Assembly (NCBI GenBank): GCA_947311845.1
Contig: CAMZMU010000027.1
Span: forward strand, 74,160,860-74,224,859
Direction of reading: 5' to 3'
DNA from: Poa pratensis
Lineage: Eukaryota; Streptophyta; Magnoliopsida; Poales; Poaceae
Length of the DNA: 64,000 nucleotides
Under the pieces are notes generated by a model. That model saw only the letters and a list, made by a program, of their open reading frames with translations. It made no database searches and was not told the origin of the DNA. Position numbers and translations under genes: made by a program. Positions 11,867 to 24,051 of the stretch are shown piece after piece (position 1 is the first letter of the stretch; each line of letters opens with the position of its first letter).

Positions 11867-13066
11867 TATAGTACTTTATTTCTTACTTGATGTGCAAAAT
11901 ACTTTGTTTTTTACTCTGAAACAAATCAAGAGAAATAAAAGAAGAAAGAAATCCTATAAGTGAACCTTGAACAATAACAGGAATATTCATGATCACGCCC
12001 CGAGGAAACGTATTTCAACTAATATTCCTTTGGCTTATAAATAAAGAGGCAGGGCAGTAAAAATAGTTACCTAGAAAATAGAGCTCCATATTTTCCACTT
12101 GAATGAAAATATTTTTGCTAGCAAACCCATTGAAGTACTTAGAAAAATGATTTAATCATGGAAATAGCACTTATGTGGAAAACACAAATGAGTCGACTAA
12201 TACGTGAAACTGAATTGCAGCGGTCAAGCAACACAGACTGACGACGCTTGTTTCAGAATGCCATCTAAATTAACAGCCAACAGTAAGGAAAGTAGAAAAC
12301 CAACATGGTATATCAAATCGGAGCAACAACAGTAATATCGAGAGAAAGCACCAGAGGAAACAAAATTAATTGGCAGCAGTTCAAAAGCTAGAGTTAATTG
12401 CAAACCTACAGACCTCACTTGCTCGATGACCTTCTAATAATCATCAAGAGCTAATTGCAAACCTACATATATTAAGGAGAAGGCAATGGGCATTTGTATA
12501 TCTAAGCAACTATAAATGAATAAGATGATAAGTCACCAGGCAATAGCAAGCAAATGTAGAACGACATTAGTAGACCTGCAAACTGCCATGCTAAAAAGTT
12601 CTAAGAGATACTTTCCGGCAAGACGACATTCATCCAGCTAAAGAGGCATCAATGTATTTTTGTTCCGAGGCCTGAATGAAAATAGAACATAGGAAAAACA
12701 GTGGAATCATCAATATATGCAAAAATTTAGAGCAATATTGCTTCTAGCACTTAGAAGCTGATAAAGAAACAATTGAAAGCGAAATTCAATTACACATGAC
12801 AGCAACAAACTTGACAGATGCAGAACTAACCATATTCTGAAAAAACTTGCAGAAACGTGAGGCACCGATCCGCACCAAGATCAGTACCTGCAAAATAAAT
12901 TAGACAATACATTATCAGTGAGCCGAAGACCAAGCAAAGAAGGAGGACGAAAACAAAGTTGCAAAGCTATAATCCAAGAAACAATCTCCCACACGGCCAC
13001 ACCAAGCAGCCAAAATAGACCCAGAAAATCCAAAGGAGTGGCAGAGTCGACAAGAAGAAACCAAAA
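11867..13066. other. Intergenic DNA upstream of the prolamin pseudogene
   Basis: AT-rich sequence with no supported gene. A short direct repeat (TTAATTGCAAACCTACA type, near 12395 and 12452) is the only structure I noticed. Confidence 0.5.
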
Positions 13067-13075
13067 TATGAAAAA

Positions 13076-15314
13076 CGCTTTTGCTAGCGCTCGGTCAGCC
13101 GAGAACTAGCTTAGCGCTCGGTTGATGTGCGTTTCCGTACGATCCTTTTTTATTAGCGATCCATTTATGATTAGTGCACCCAATGCCTTGTGGATTGTTC
13201 GTTTTTTGCTTCAGCCGTTTAGAAGATTTGATGTGGGCTTTTTTTCGTGTTCTGGATGTTAGGCCCTTTTGTCCTTTTGGGTTTTGTTTAGGTTTTGTTA
13301 GGCTGGGGCTATTTGTTGTTTTTTCTTTCTTTTTACTTGTCGGAAAAGGGGACAAGCAAACCTTTAGCGTGCAAATTTTTTTTTTTTAAGTAGTGTGCAA
13401 TTACAATTGCCATGAATATTTTCCTCGGTACATTTTGCAATTGCATATGTCTCTCCATATGCCTTTTGGCTTTTTGTTAGTTTTTTCGCTGGTTGAGCTG
13501 AATTTTGTGTGTGTCGTATCGGATGTGTCTCTCCATATGCCCATTTTTTCTTTGTTGCGGCCCATTTTTGTTTCTGAGGCTTTTTTGCTATTTTTGTGTT
13601 GTTTTGCGCTTTTTGAATAGCTTTTTTTTTCTGTCTACGCTTTTGTCGTACACATAGGCTTTATGTGCAAATTTCTACGGCTGGCCGGCGCCACCATTTC
13701 TTTGGTCTCACAGAGTGACTGCGGTCATCATCAGTTGTCGACACCGTGCTGGCCGTTCTACCACTCGAGACCGTCATGTGTTGGCGACTTCGCGAGTTGT
13801 GTGCATCGTGTTCTCTGTACCCGTACAAGATGGAGTGCAGGCCAAGAGGCAAATTGCACATGAACTATCGTGCAAGTGCATATAAATTTTTAACGTGCAG
13901 TTACATAAAAATATTTTATAAATGCACATGAATTTTAGCATGCAATTGCGCATTCGTATTTTTCTTTTTATTGTGTAATTATATCCTTTCTCGGTGTGCA
14001 ATTTTACATTGATTTTTAGCGAGCAATTGCACATGACTAGTAGTTGCAGTTGTACATTAATTTTAGCATGCAATTGCCCATGTTTTTATTTTAACATGCA
14101 ATTGCACATGTTTCTGTGTTTGTTGTTGTTGGGCCTTCGTTATTTTGTTTTCCGCAGGTTGAAGATGAATCGTGCAATTGCACATATTTTTTATCAGTGT
14201 GCAATTGCACATGATTTTTCAATTTAATTTTTTTGTCAACGCGCAATTGCACATCTTTTCATTTGGTAGCGTGTAATATTACATGATTCTTGGTTGAGTG
14301 CAATTACACATATATCTTTTTTAACGTGCAATTGCACATTTTTTTATCAGTGTGCAATTGCACATGATTTTTCAATGAACTTTTTTTTCAACATGCAATT
14401 GCACATGATTTCTTTTGGTAGCGTGTAATATGACATGATTCTCGGTTGCGTGCAATTACACATGTATTTTTTTAACGCGTAATTGCACATATTTTTTATC
14501 AGTGTGCAATTCCACATATTTTCAATGTACTTTTTTCAACGTGTAATTACACAAGATGTTTTTGGTAGCGTGTAATATTACATGATTTTCTCGGTTGCGC
14601 GCATTTACACATGTAATATTTTTTAACGTGCAATTGCACATAATTCTCGATAGCGTGCAATTACACATGATATAAATGTGAAATTGCAGATGAACATGAT
14701 ATAAATGTGCAATTGCAGATGACTCTCGTTAGCGTGCAATCGCACATGATTCTTATTTAGTTTGCAATTACACCTTCACTTTTTAACATTCAGTTGCGTA
14801 TGATATGATGTTTTTAAAATCCGCAATTGCACGTGATTTTCACATGCACTCTTTTTAAACATGCAATTGCACATGATTCTCGTTAGTGTGTAATCGCACA
14901 AGATTCTTGTTAGTGTGCAATTACATATAGCAATCGCACAAGGGTCTGGTGCATTGTGATTTTTTTATAGTGATGCATCATTACGTTATAACATGCATTG
15001 TAACTTTTTTTTTGAGGGGTACATGCATTACACCTGATGCATTGTGAATTGGAGACGAATGGATCGATACCTAGGCTTGAGTTGCATTTTTCTTTTTTGA
15101 GCGGACCAATGCTTGAGTTGCTAGGAGAACTGGATTAGAACTGGGCTAGAATAACTGGGCCGGAAGCATCAGCCATACTTGGACGAGCGTGCTGAAACTC
15201 AGCTAGCTGACCGAGCGACCCAACGTTACAGATCGGAAGTGAGCTGAAACCCTACAGAGTCGATCGACCGAGCGTTTAGCTTAGTTCTCGGTCACCCGAG
15301 CGCTAGGCGCTCCC
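13076..15314. mobile_element. Non-autonomous Mutator-like element, 9-bp TSD TATGAAAAA
   Basis: Exact 9-bp direct repeats TATGAAAAA flank the block (13067-13075 and 15315-15323). Inside them lie imperfect terminal inverted repeats of about 45-50 bp (13076-13126 and 15262-15314). They share TAGCGCTCGG, then CCGAGAACTA and a second CGCTCGGT; the outermost 8 bases match poorly. A 9-bp TSD with long TIRs is characteristic of the Mutator superfamily. No transposase is visible. Most of the interior is a degenerate word array (13385-14940). Confidence 0.8.
13385..14940. repeat. Degenerate array of the palindromic word TGTGCAATTGCACAT
   Basis: The word GTGCAATTGCACAT (core TGCAATTGCA is a palindrome) recurs more than a dozen times between about 14020 and 14890, with variants such as GTGTAATATTACAT and GTGCAATTACACAT. 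These are separated by T-rich spacers. Between about 14220 and 14650 the words form a higher-order repeat of about 150 bp: the marker GGTAGCGTGTAAT recurs at 14265, 14417 and 14566. Outside that core, words occur more sparsely. The array is entirely inside the MULE. Confidence 0.85.
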
Positions 15315-15323
15315 TATGAAAAA

Positions 15324-16480
15324 ATAGATGGGAAGGAGCCATAACTCGTAGATCCGCAACAACCAGGGGGTGAACGGTTAAGGGCGGCAAGCCAGACCTA
15401 CCAAGAGGAGGAGATGCCGAGGCTTCAAGGAAACCATGGCGGCAGCGGCGCGGTGCCGGACCACTGCAGGTGTTGCACATGATTACCACCTCCTGCTCGC
15501 CCTCCTCCTCCTCCTCCTCGCATTCCGCCATCAGCAACGCCAGCGAAATTCCTACCTTCTTGGCTCCAAGCTGGGTGACTACCCACCGGCCAAATTCCCC
15601 GCCATCAAGTCTCAACGCGAGAACCTGAGGGACAAAAAGGAGTGTGGCGCACGAGGCTGAGTCTGGGTGCCTGACCTATCGAAAGATGGTCCGCTTTAGA
15701 CAGAAATCCAACCCAAATTAAAAACCCTAACCAGAATCGAGCCCCAAATCACAAATCCGATCAAAGCCGAAACAAATCGGCCAATTATTTCTTGGAGGCG
15801 GACTGCGGCATGGGATTAGGCTACCGGGCGGAAGCCCTGGGCAGTGGCGGGTTGCGCAACTGTGGAAGAGGACGTTGCTCGACTTATTCCTCTTCTTCCT
15901 CATGGGCTTCTTCACCGGCTTCGTGCCCTCCTCCTGGAGGTCCGACGGCGGCGGCGGCGACCCAGCACCGTCGCACCGCGTGGGCGACCAGCTCGCCGCC
16001 TCCAGCGTCGCCGTCACCGGCAAGCAGCGGCTCAACCTCGCGTCGTCCCCGTCGGTCGGCGCCACGGCGGCGCGGTGGTGGGCCGTGGGCGCGACGAAGA
16101 CAACGGTGGGGGCGCCGGCCGCGAGGCATGCTGATAGTGGTGCCACGCCGCCATAGCAGAGAAGACCCAGAGCCAGAGGAGACCCAGACGAACCGACTTG
16201 TCCACCCACGCGGACGCACTGCAAGGCACCAAAAGCATCTGACGCCATCTACTCCACGCCACGCACACCTGTTGGCCCATGTCGCACCCAATAGAAAGTT
16301 GACACCTAAACAAACGTGGATGCATCATATCCATGTGTCACTGATTTGCGGGCCCGTGACGTGGATGAACCACAGGCCAGCAATCCTAGCAGGATTGAAT
16401 GTTGTAGAGATATAAAAAACTTGAGCACTCTGCAAATTAAACCAAAAGACTCGACCATACTACCACAAAATTGAACTAAA
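15324..16480 (+). other. Genic-looking DNA with a possible 5' exon fragment (about 15845-16156)
   Basis: A plus-strand open frame through 15875-16156 reads as a short basic stretch, then a hydrophobic segment (LLDLFLFFLMGFFTGFVPSS) and a Gly/Ala/Ser-rich region, ending at a stop at 16154. That looks like the N-terminus of a membrane-anchored protein, but there is no credible ATG in place and no downstream exon. It may be a captured or decayed gene fragment. The rest of the stretch shows nothing I can name. Confidence 0.3.
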
Positions 16481-16599
16481 AACTAACCTAGCCGTCGGAG
16501 AGGGCTTGCTTGGTCCAGCCTCGTTGTTGTTGGCCGTCGGTTGATGAGTGAGAGGGGCCGGCTTCGTTGTCGTTCGCCGCAGGGTGACGAACTGAATAT

Positions 16600-16800
16600 T
16601 TTCGAAAACCTTTTCCAAGCATGTGAACACTTTTTTTTATCCGTTGACACTCTTTTTTGAACATGTGAATATATTTTGGAACCCATGCAGATTTTTTGTG
16701 AGCGTGAAATCATATAAATATTATTTGTATCCATGAACCTATTTTTTAGCACCGTGAACCCTTTTTTATAGGCTCGCATATTTTGGAAAAATTGTTCATG
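16600..16800. repeat. Small degenerate GTGAAC/TTTTTT word cluster
   Basis: Variants of CATGTGAAC or CGTGAACC separated by TTTTTT runs recur about every 35-45 bp. This style of low-copy word cluster is common in cereal transposon debris; I could not find its element boundaries. Confidence 0.4.
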
Positions 16801-16809
16801 TATCCATTA

Positions 16810-17940
16810 AGAAAGGGAATGAAAAACTGAAAAAGAATATATAAAGAAGAAAGATGTAGTAAGAAGAATGAAATAGCGAAAATAGGGAAAACAGGTGCGA
16901 AAATCCGGAAGAAAATCCGGAAGAAAAAACGTTACTAGTACTCGTTGGCACGCAATATTTAAAAAAATTAAAATATATTTACACAATTTTTTAAAGTAGA
17001 TTTAAACGGAAATTCTAAACTGAATTTATACTCATGAATTTCGTTCAAATGTAAGGATTTGTTCAATTTTCAATGAAATTTAAACATAATATTCTGAAAC
17101 CCTAAATCTAAGTCGAAGATACTCCAAACCAAAAAAATGTATCTACAAAGAGAGAAAATTCTTCAAATCCGTCAGAGTCTGCGGGAGAACTGTCGTCATT
17201 TGTCATCGCTAAAGCAGACCATGCGGCACTCTTCCACCGAACACCTTTCCGTGAAGCCAGGAGAGGCCGAGCGCGCCATATGCAACGAGATGATGGCGAG
17301 TGTTTTATCCCTGACTCATTCTCATGGCCATCGAGGTGACGCAAGGGCGACGGGCCGGAAAGTGTGCAATCCACACAGATTGTGGTGACTCCTCCACCGC
17401 GGTTACAACGCCTTCACCGGTGGCTTCTCCACCTTGGTCTTAATCTCCTCATTCGCCTGACAGAGGAAAACCCGGCCCTGTGGCGACAAGTGTGGACGGT
17501 CCTCCATGCGAGTCCCGTCATTTTCTTGATATGTCGTCCCTCGAAATGATTTTGTATTTAGTTGCCGATACATTTGCATGTGTTGTCTAGGTTTATGAAT
17601 CATAATGTTAAGACGGCTTTCTATAGATCTGTGGAGGAACATCTGGGAATTACACTAGTCCTTTTTCCGTGCTTCAAATCCTTAGCTCTTGATAGATGTC
17701 ATGGCATACAAAAACTTACGAAGATTTTGACATGGTTAATTAATTAAAATTCACTCAGATTCCACTTATTTGAGCATGCAATGAATGCTAATTAAATAAC
17801 TTCATATTTAACGTGTTTTGGAAATACCTTGCCCGTACAGACAGTTCGCATTGAAAATACTCACTTTGTTGGTGAAGGTCTAGGGTCAGACATTGCTTTT
17901 GAAATAGAGGAGTAGTATAAAGACAAAGTATATTTCGAAA
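16810..17940. other. Unassigned sequence
   Basis: This stretch contains a minus-strand open frame (17374-17108) with mixed composition and no recognisable domain. No splice context or neighbours support it as a gene. The remainder is AT-rich and featureless. Confidence 0.4.
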
Positions 17941-17956
17941 CATATATTGGTAGAAC

Positions 17957-19011
17957 GGGTACAGCTAAAAGAAGGTTTCCCTTCGGAAAGGGAAGGCAGG
18001 AACGTATAGGACGACACATGGCTACAGTGTGACGAGGTTGCGGAGTTGAACTTGGCTACGTCCAGCCCAGCTTGCGAACGCGCGACGGACAAAGTCGCCT
18101 GGGCGCGAACGAGTAGTGTACACCCGGTAGGCGGCCACGTATGCGAGCTACGGAGCAAAGCCACTCGCGTGCATCAGCTGTGTACATCCTGGCGGGTCAC
18201 GGTACGGAGCAAGGCCCCATGTACATCCTATCAGCCGTCGTTCGTACATCATGAGCTAGCGATCGTTGCTCTTTCACAAAGTATAATAGTATTTGTACAC
18301 AAAATATACAGTACATAGTACAGAGAAACATAGATGATGTACAAAGTACTCCAAAATAGTGGTATGAACTACACTGAAATACAATGTACAACTTACAGGA
18401 GACTAGAAGTATGGAACGAGAATGTTGTACAAAGTACACAAAATAAAAAGTACAAACCACAAATAAAGATGGTGTACAAATTACTGAGTACAGAATATAC
18501 ACCTAACGGTGTACAAACTATACAGAACAAGAAGTACAAAGTACACAGAATACAGGAAAGTACAACTATATAGAAAATGGAGTACACAACTACACAGAAC
18601 AGAAAGTACAAGTACACAGAAGTAAAAGTACATAGTATGGAAAACAAGATGTACATATTATACACAACCGAAAGTACATAAATAAAAGTTTGTCAAAACC
18701 TATCAACATGGGATCTAGTTTTGAAGATCTCGACGTGAGGAGTCCAAAGGTGAAAACGGTTTGCAATTTGGATAAGCGGTTCTCAAGATATTCCGTTTTG
18801 AAAATTTGGTTTTGAAAATAAAAGGCAAAATCTGCTCTCCCACCTCTCGTATCCATTTCTCTCTCATCCTCCCCACTTTTAATCTGGTAGCGACACTTGG
18901 CGAACATGCAACCAACCGTGGGGGCCCAAGGAAGAAGAATATGACACTTGTCATGACGAAAAAAAGAGTGAAGTTCCCTTCGCAAAGGGAAGCCTTTTTC
19001 TAGTGATTTCC
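17957..19011. mobile_element. Non-autonomous Mutator-like element, 9-bp TSD TGGTAGAAC
   Basis: Exact 9-bp repeats TGGTAGAAC flank it (17948-17956 and 19012-19020). The ends form imperfect inverted repeats of about 40 bp (17957-17996 and 18972-19011) that share CTA.AA.AAGG.TTCCCTT and a GGGAA block. The right end contains CTAGTG, which first suggested a CACTA transposon, but the TSD length and TIR start exclude that. The middle holds a GTACA word array. The right part (from 18769) is duplicated at 33335-33577. Confidence 0.75.
18285..18690. repeat. Degenerate GTACA word array
   Basis: Words such as GTACAAAGTACAC, GTACAGA and AGTACACAGAA recur every 15-25 bp over about 400 bp, separated by A-rich spacers. 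GTAC is a palindrome, so the array reads similarly on both strands. It lies in the central part of the MULE at 17957-19011. Confidence 0.8.
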
Positions 19012-19370
19012 TGGTAGAACCAGCTCATGGTGGTTTAGTTAAAAGCCACGAAAAGGGTGCCGTGCTGTAGACTGTATTGTGAAGCCGTGCCGTGGTGCCG
19101 TGTTGTTATTTCTCATTAAGGCCTCGTTTGGTGGGCAGGGGTGGGCCGGTATTGAAGGGGATATTCCCCTAAGGGCTCAAAACGGGTATTCCCCTAAGGG
19201 CTCAAAACCCCCCAAAAATACCGGGCTGTCCGTTTGGTGCACCTGGGTGGGGTGGGGTTCGGCCAGCCCAGCCGAATCACCCCTTTCCACTTGCTTCCAC
19301 GCGGTTTAGAAGCCTTGAGGCTGACCTCGCGGATCGACAGGGGACGAGGCGACGGAAGGCGAGCGACGCG

Positions 19371-21047
19371 TGATACGTCTCCAACGTATCTATAATTTCT
19401 TATGTTCCATGCTAGTTTTATACCAATAGCTACATGTTTTATTCACACTTCATAGCATTTTTATGCATTTTTTGGAACTAACCTATTAACAAGATGCCAC
19501 AGTGTCAGTTCCTGTTTTCTACTGTTTTTTGGTTTCAGAAAAGCTGTTCTGGAAATATTCTCGGAATTGGACGAAACAAAATCCCAGATGCCTATTTTTT
19601 CCGACACGTTCCAGAAGTCCGAAGGAGAGACGAAGGGGGGCAGCAGGGCGCCCTCCCCACATGGCGGCGCGGGTGGGGCCCCTGCCGCGCCACCCTATGG
19701 GGAGCGGGCCCCACGCCTCCACCGACGTCGCCCATTCGCCTATTTATTTCTCCCGACGCGAAAACCCTAAAACACCGAGCCATTATTCTAGAAAACATCC
19801 TCTGCCGCCGCCATCGTCAACCCTAACTCGGGGGTTCAGAAGTTCTCCTCCGGCACCCTGCCGGAGAGGGGAATCATCACCGGAGGGCTCTACATCGCCA
19901 TGCCTGCCTCCGGAGTGATGCGTGAGTAGTTCATCCCTGGACTACGGGTCCATAGCAGTAGCTAGATGGTTGTCTTCTCCTTTTGTGCCATCATGTTTAG
20001 ATCTTGTGAGCTGCCTATCATGATCAAGATCATCTTATTGTAATGCTACATGTTGTGTTTGTTGGGATCCGATGGATATTGAATACTATGTCAAGTTGAT
20101 TATTGATCTATCATATATGTGTTGTTTATGATCTTGCATGCTCTCCGTTATTAGTGTAGGCTCTGGCCAAGTTTATGCTTGTAACTCCAAGAGGGAGTGT
20201 TTATGCTAGATAGTGGGTTCATGCCTCCATTTAATCTGGGACAGTGACAGAAAGTTCTAAGGTTGTGGATGTGCTGTTGCTACTAAGGGTAAAACAGCAA
20301 TGCTTTGTCTAAGGATATTAGTGTCGTTTACATTATGCACCATACTTAATACAATTGTCTATTGCTTGCAACTTAATATGGAAGGGGTGCGGATGCTAAC
20401 CTGAAAGTGGACTATTTAGACACAGATACATGCTGGATGGCGGTCTGTGTACTTTGTCGTAATGCCCAAGTAAATCTCATAGTGATCATCATGACATGTA
20501 TGTGCATTGTTATGCCCTCTCTATTTGTGAATTGCCCAACTGTAATTTGTTTACTAGCATGTTAGTATTTTATTATGGAGAGACACCACTAGTGAACTGT
20601 GGACCCCGATCCATTCTTTTACATCTGAAATACAATCTACTGCAATCATTGTTCTTTTACATTCTCTGCAATCAAACATCATTTTCCACACTATACGTCT
20701 AATCCTTTGTTTTCTGCAAGCCGGTGAGATTGACACTCTCACTGTTTCGTTGGGGCAAATTAGTTTGATTTTTGTGTGCAGGTTCCAAGTTGACGAGTCA
20801 GACCTCCCCTTCGTCACCACACTTTTTCTAGCGCCGTTGCCCGGGAAATAGGAGGTGCTTCTGGAAGTCTTGCATTCCCGTCAACTACGCTCCAGAATAT
20901 TTTTCTGACGCCGTTGACACCTTCGAAGAAACTTCGATCTCCTACTGGTTCGATAACCTTGGTTTCATACTGAGGGAAAATTTGCTGCTGCACTCATCAT
21001 ACCTTCCTCTTGGGGTTCCCAACGGACGTGTGACTTTACACGCATCA
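19371..21047 (+). repeat. 5' LTR (1677 bp)
   Basis: Starts TGATACGTCTCC and ends ACGCATCA. It aligns along its full length with the solo LTR at 33937-35616 and over its first 960 or so bases with 32359-33326. Its last 220 bp contain two PBS-like remnants (GCGCCGTTGCCCGGGAAA near 20831 and GACGCCGTTGAC near 20906). Confidence 0.9.
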
Positions 21048-21058
21048 AGCACTTTTTC

Positions 21059-21076
21059 TGGCGCCGTTGCCGGGGA
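21059..21076 (+). promoter_or_regulatory. Primer binding site, tRNA-Asp type
   Basis: TGGCGCCGTTGCCGGGGA begins 12 nt after the LTR. This 18-mer is the PBS commonly seen in plant Athila-like elements and complements the 3' end of tRNA-Asp. Confidence 0.85.
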
Positions 21077-21240
21077 GGCCGAATTGCTCCTGCAAGGGGA
21101 GTCTCTCACACCCAATCTCTTTACTTTGTTTTTGTCTTGCTTTATTTTATTTTGTCTTGTTTGCTCTCTTTATCAAAAACACAAAAAAATTAGTTACTTG
21201 TTTTATTTTGTTATTTCGGCCTAGTTTTATTTTGCTAAAA

Positions 21241-23259
21241 TGAGTACTCCTGAGAACACCAAGTTGTGTGACTTCACTAGCACAAATAATAATGATTTCA
21301 TATGCACTCCTATTGCTCCACCTGCTTCTAAAGCAGACTTTTATGAAATTAAACCTGCTCTATTAAATCTTGTTATGAAAGAGCAATTTTCTGGTGTTAG
21401 TACTGATGATGCTGCTGCCCATCTTAATAATTTTGTTGAACTTTGTGAGATGCAAAAGTATAAGGATATAGATGGGGATATTATAAAACTGAAATTATTT
21501 CCTTTCTCTTGAGAGGAAGAGCTAAAGAATGGTTGCTATCTTTGCCTAGAAATAGTATTGATTCATGGACAAAATGCAAAGATGCTTTCATTGGAAAATA
21601 TTATCCTCCTGCTAAAATTATATCTTTGAGAAGTAGCATTATGAATTTCAAGCAATTTGATAATGAACATGTTGCCCAAGCATGGGAGAGAATGAAATCT
21701 ATGGTAAAGAATTGCCCTACCCATGGACTGACTGCTTGGATGATCATCCAAACCTTTTATGCAGGATTAAATTTTTCCTCAAGGAATTTGCTGGATTCGG
21801 CTGCTGGAGGAACCTTTATGTCCATCACTTTAGGTGCAGCAACAAAACTTCTTGATGATATGATGATCAACTACTCCGAATGGCACACTGAAAGGACTCC
21901 TCAAGGTAAGAAGGTAAATTCTGTTGAAGAAACCTCTTCCTTGAATGAAAAGATTGATATCATTATGTCTATGCTTGTGAGTGGTAAATCTCATATTGAT
22001 CCTAATAATGTTCCTTTAGCTTCATTGGTTGCTCAAGAAGAGCATGTTGATGTGAACTTCATTAAAAATAATAATTTCAACAACAATGCCTATAGGAATA
22101 ATTTTGGTAATAACAACTATAAGCCATATCCTTCTAATAGTGGTAGTGGTTATGGTAATTCTTACAACAATAGTAGGAGTGTACCCTCTGATCTTGAAGT
22201 CATGCTTAAAGAATTTATTAATACACAAACTGCTTTTAACAAATCTGTTGAGGAAAAGTTTGGTAAAATTGATGTTCTTGCTTCTAAGGTTGATAGTCTT
22301 GCTCTTGATGTTGATCTTTTGAAACTGAAAGTTATGCCTAATGAGGTTAAAGATACTAAGTCTTTTGCTACAGCAAATGCTATCCAAGTTAAAATTGACA
22401 ACAATATTAGGATGTTGGCTGAGTTGCATGCTAGGTGGGAAAGAGAAGCTGAAATTGATAGAAAGAATAGTATAGCTCGAGTTTGTACTATTACCACCAC
22501 TAGTAATGCTGAAGCTTCACATGTTGATAAACCTCCTATATCAATGGTAATGTTATTGATGTTGGCAATGTTTCTACTTCTACTACAAAGCGTGCAAAAT
22601 TGCCTAAAACTGCTGAAACTGTTTCTGATAAAGGTGCTGAAATTTTTCGAAGTATTGGAGGCAATGGTCCCATTACTTTTGATCATAATGATTTTGATTT
22701 TGATAGTTGTAACATCTCTGAAGTTATTAAGTTCTTGCAAAAGCTAGCTAGAAGTCCTAATGCTAGTGCTATGAACATGGCTTTTACAAAACATATTACA
22801 AATGCCCTCATAAAAGCTAGGGAAGAGAAATTAAAACTTGAAGCTTCTATCCCTAGGAAGTTGGAAGATGGTTGGGAGCCCATCATTAAAATGAAAGTGA
22901 ATGATTTTGATTGTAATGCTTTATGTGACCTTGGTGCAAGTATTTCTGTTATGCCTAAGAAACTTTATGATATGCTTGACTTGCCACCTTTGGAATGCTG
23001 TTATTTGGATGTTCATCTTGCTGATAACTCTATGAAAAAACCTTTGGGGAGAATTGACAATGTTCATATTACGGTTAACAATAACCTTGTCCCCGTTGAT
23101 TTTGTTGTTTTGGATATTGAATGCAATGCATCTTGTCCTATTGTTTTGGGAAGACCCTTTCTTCGAACTGTTGGTGCTGTTATTGATATGAAAGAGGGAA
23201 TATTAAGTATCAATTTCCTCTCAAGAAAGGTATGGAACACTTCCCTAGAAAGAGAATGA
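21241..23259 (+). pseudogene. Retrotransposon gag-protease, two frameshifts
   Basis: The gag starts at 21241 (MSTPENTKLCDF) and contains a retrotransposon gag domain (GRAKEWLLSLP, then W..CKDAFIGKYYP, E....AWERMKSMVKNCPTHGL, QTFYAGL). After a Asn-rich linker comes an aspartic protease with the active-site motif DLGAS (residues in CDLGASISVMP) and the flap/terminal motif VLGRPFLRTVGAVID. The frame shifts by one base near 21508 (FPFS|LRGRAKEW) and again near 22540. Both are single-base losses, so the product is disrupted. Pol is absent after the stop at 23259. In the family this polyprotein forms virus-like particles and processes itself; here it is dead unless the indels are sequencing errors. 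Confidence 0.85.
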
Positions 23260-24051
23260 AGATGCCTTTTGATTCTATTATTAGAACAAATTATGATGTT
23301 GATGCATCTTCTCTTGATAACACTTGATTTTCACTTTCTACGCCTAGCTGAAAGGCGTTAAAGAAAAGTGCTTGTGGAGACAACCCATCTTTTTATTTTC
23401 TGTCATTTTATTTTATTTTGAGTCAAGGTGCTGTTTACTTCTGTAGCAACTCCTTTGTATCTTTATTTTATTGCATTGTTGTGCCAAGTAAAGTCTCTAG
23501 TTGAAAGTTGTTGCTAAAATTGGATTTCTGCGCAGTGACAGATTTTTGCTGTCCACCGTTTTGAGCTGTATGTGCTACAGAAAATTCGAAAAATTCTGAA
23601 AAAAATCACGCATGATCCTTATATATGTACGCAACTTTCATTAGTTTGGGCTTCTTCCATCTGAGCAAGTTAAGTGCCTCGAAAAAATTCGTCTTTCCAG
23701 ACTGTTCTGTTTTTGACAGATTCTGCCTTTCATTTTGCATTGCCTTTTTTACTATGTTTGATTGGATTTCTTTACTCCATTAAACATCAGTGGCTGTAAG
23801 TAATGTCCAGAAGCTTTGGTAATGATTGTGTCACAGTAGAATATGAGAATTTTTTGATTATGCACTAACCCTCTAATGAGTTACTTGAGTTTGAACGCCT
23901 GACAAACAACCTAAAGAGAAAGGAAAAATCAATCTTCCTTAGATAAAAAATGGCGTCTCCCACCCTCTCCCTCTCCCCCACCTCCACCTCCACCACCACC
24001 GCCGCCCCTGCACCAGCGACCCTGCCCCATGGCGCCAGGATCTGATCCGCG

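Noticed and set aside
13385..14940. CRISPR-like array
   Set aside because: The repeats are degenerate, spacers are not of uniform length, and the sequence is plant nuclear DNA.
18960..19011. CACTA transposon end (CTAGTG with AAGGGAAGCC)
   Set aside because: The matching left end, the 9-bp TSD TGGTAGAAC and the TIR starting at 17957 show that CTAGTG is internal to a MULE terminus.
22162..22740. Minus-strand ORF in the gag region
   Set aside because: It is antisense to the gag-protease frame and has no domain.
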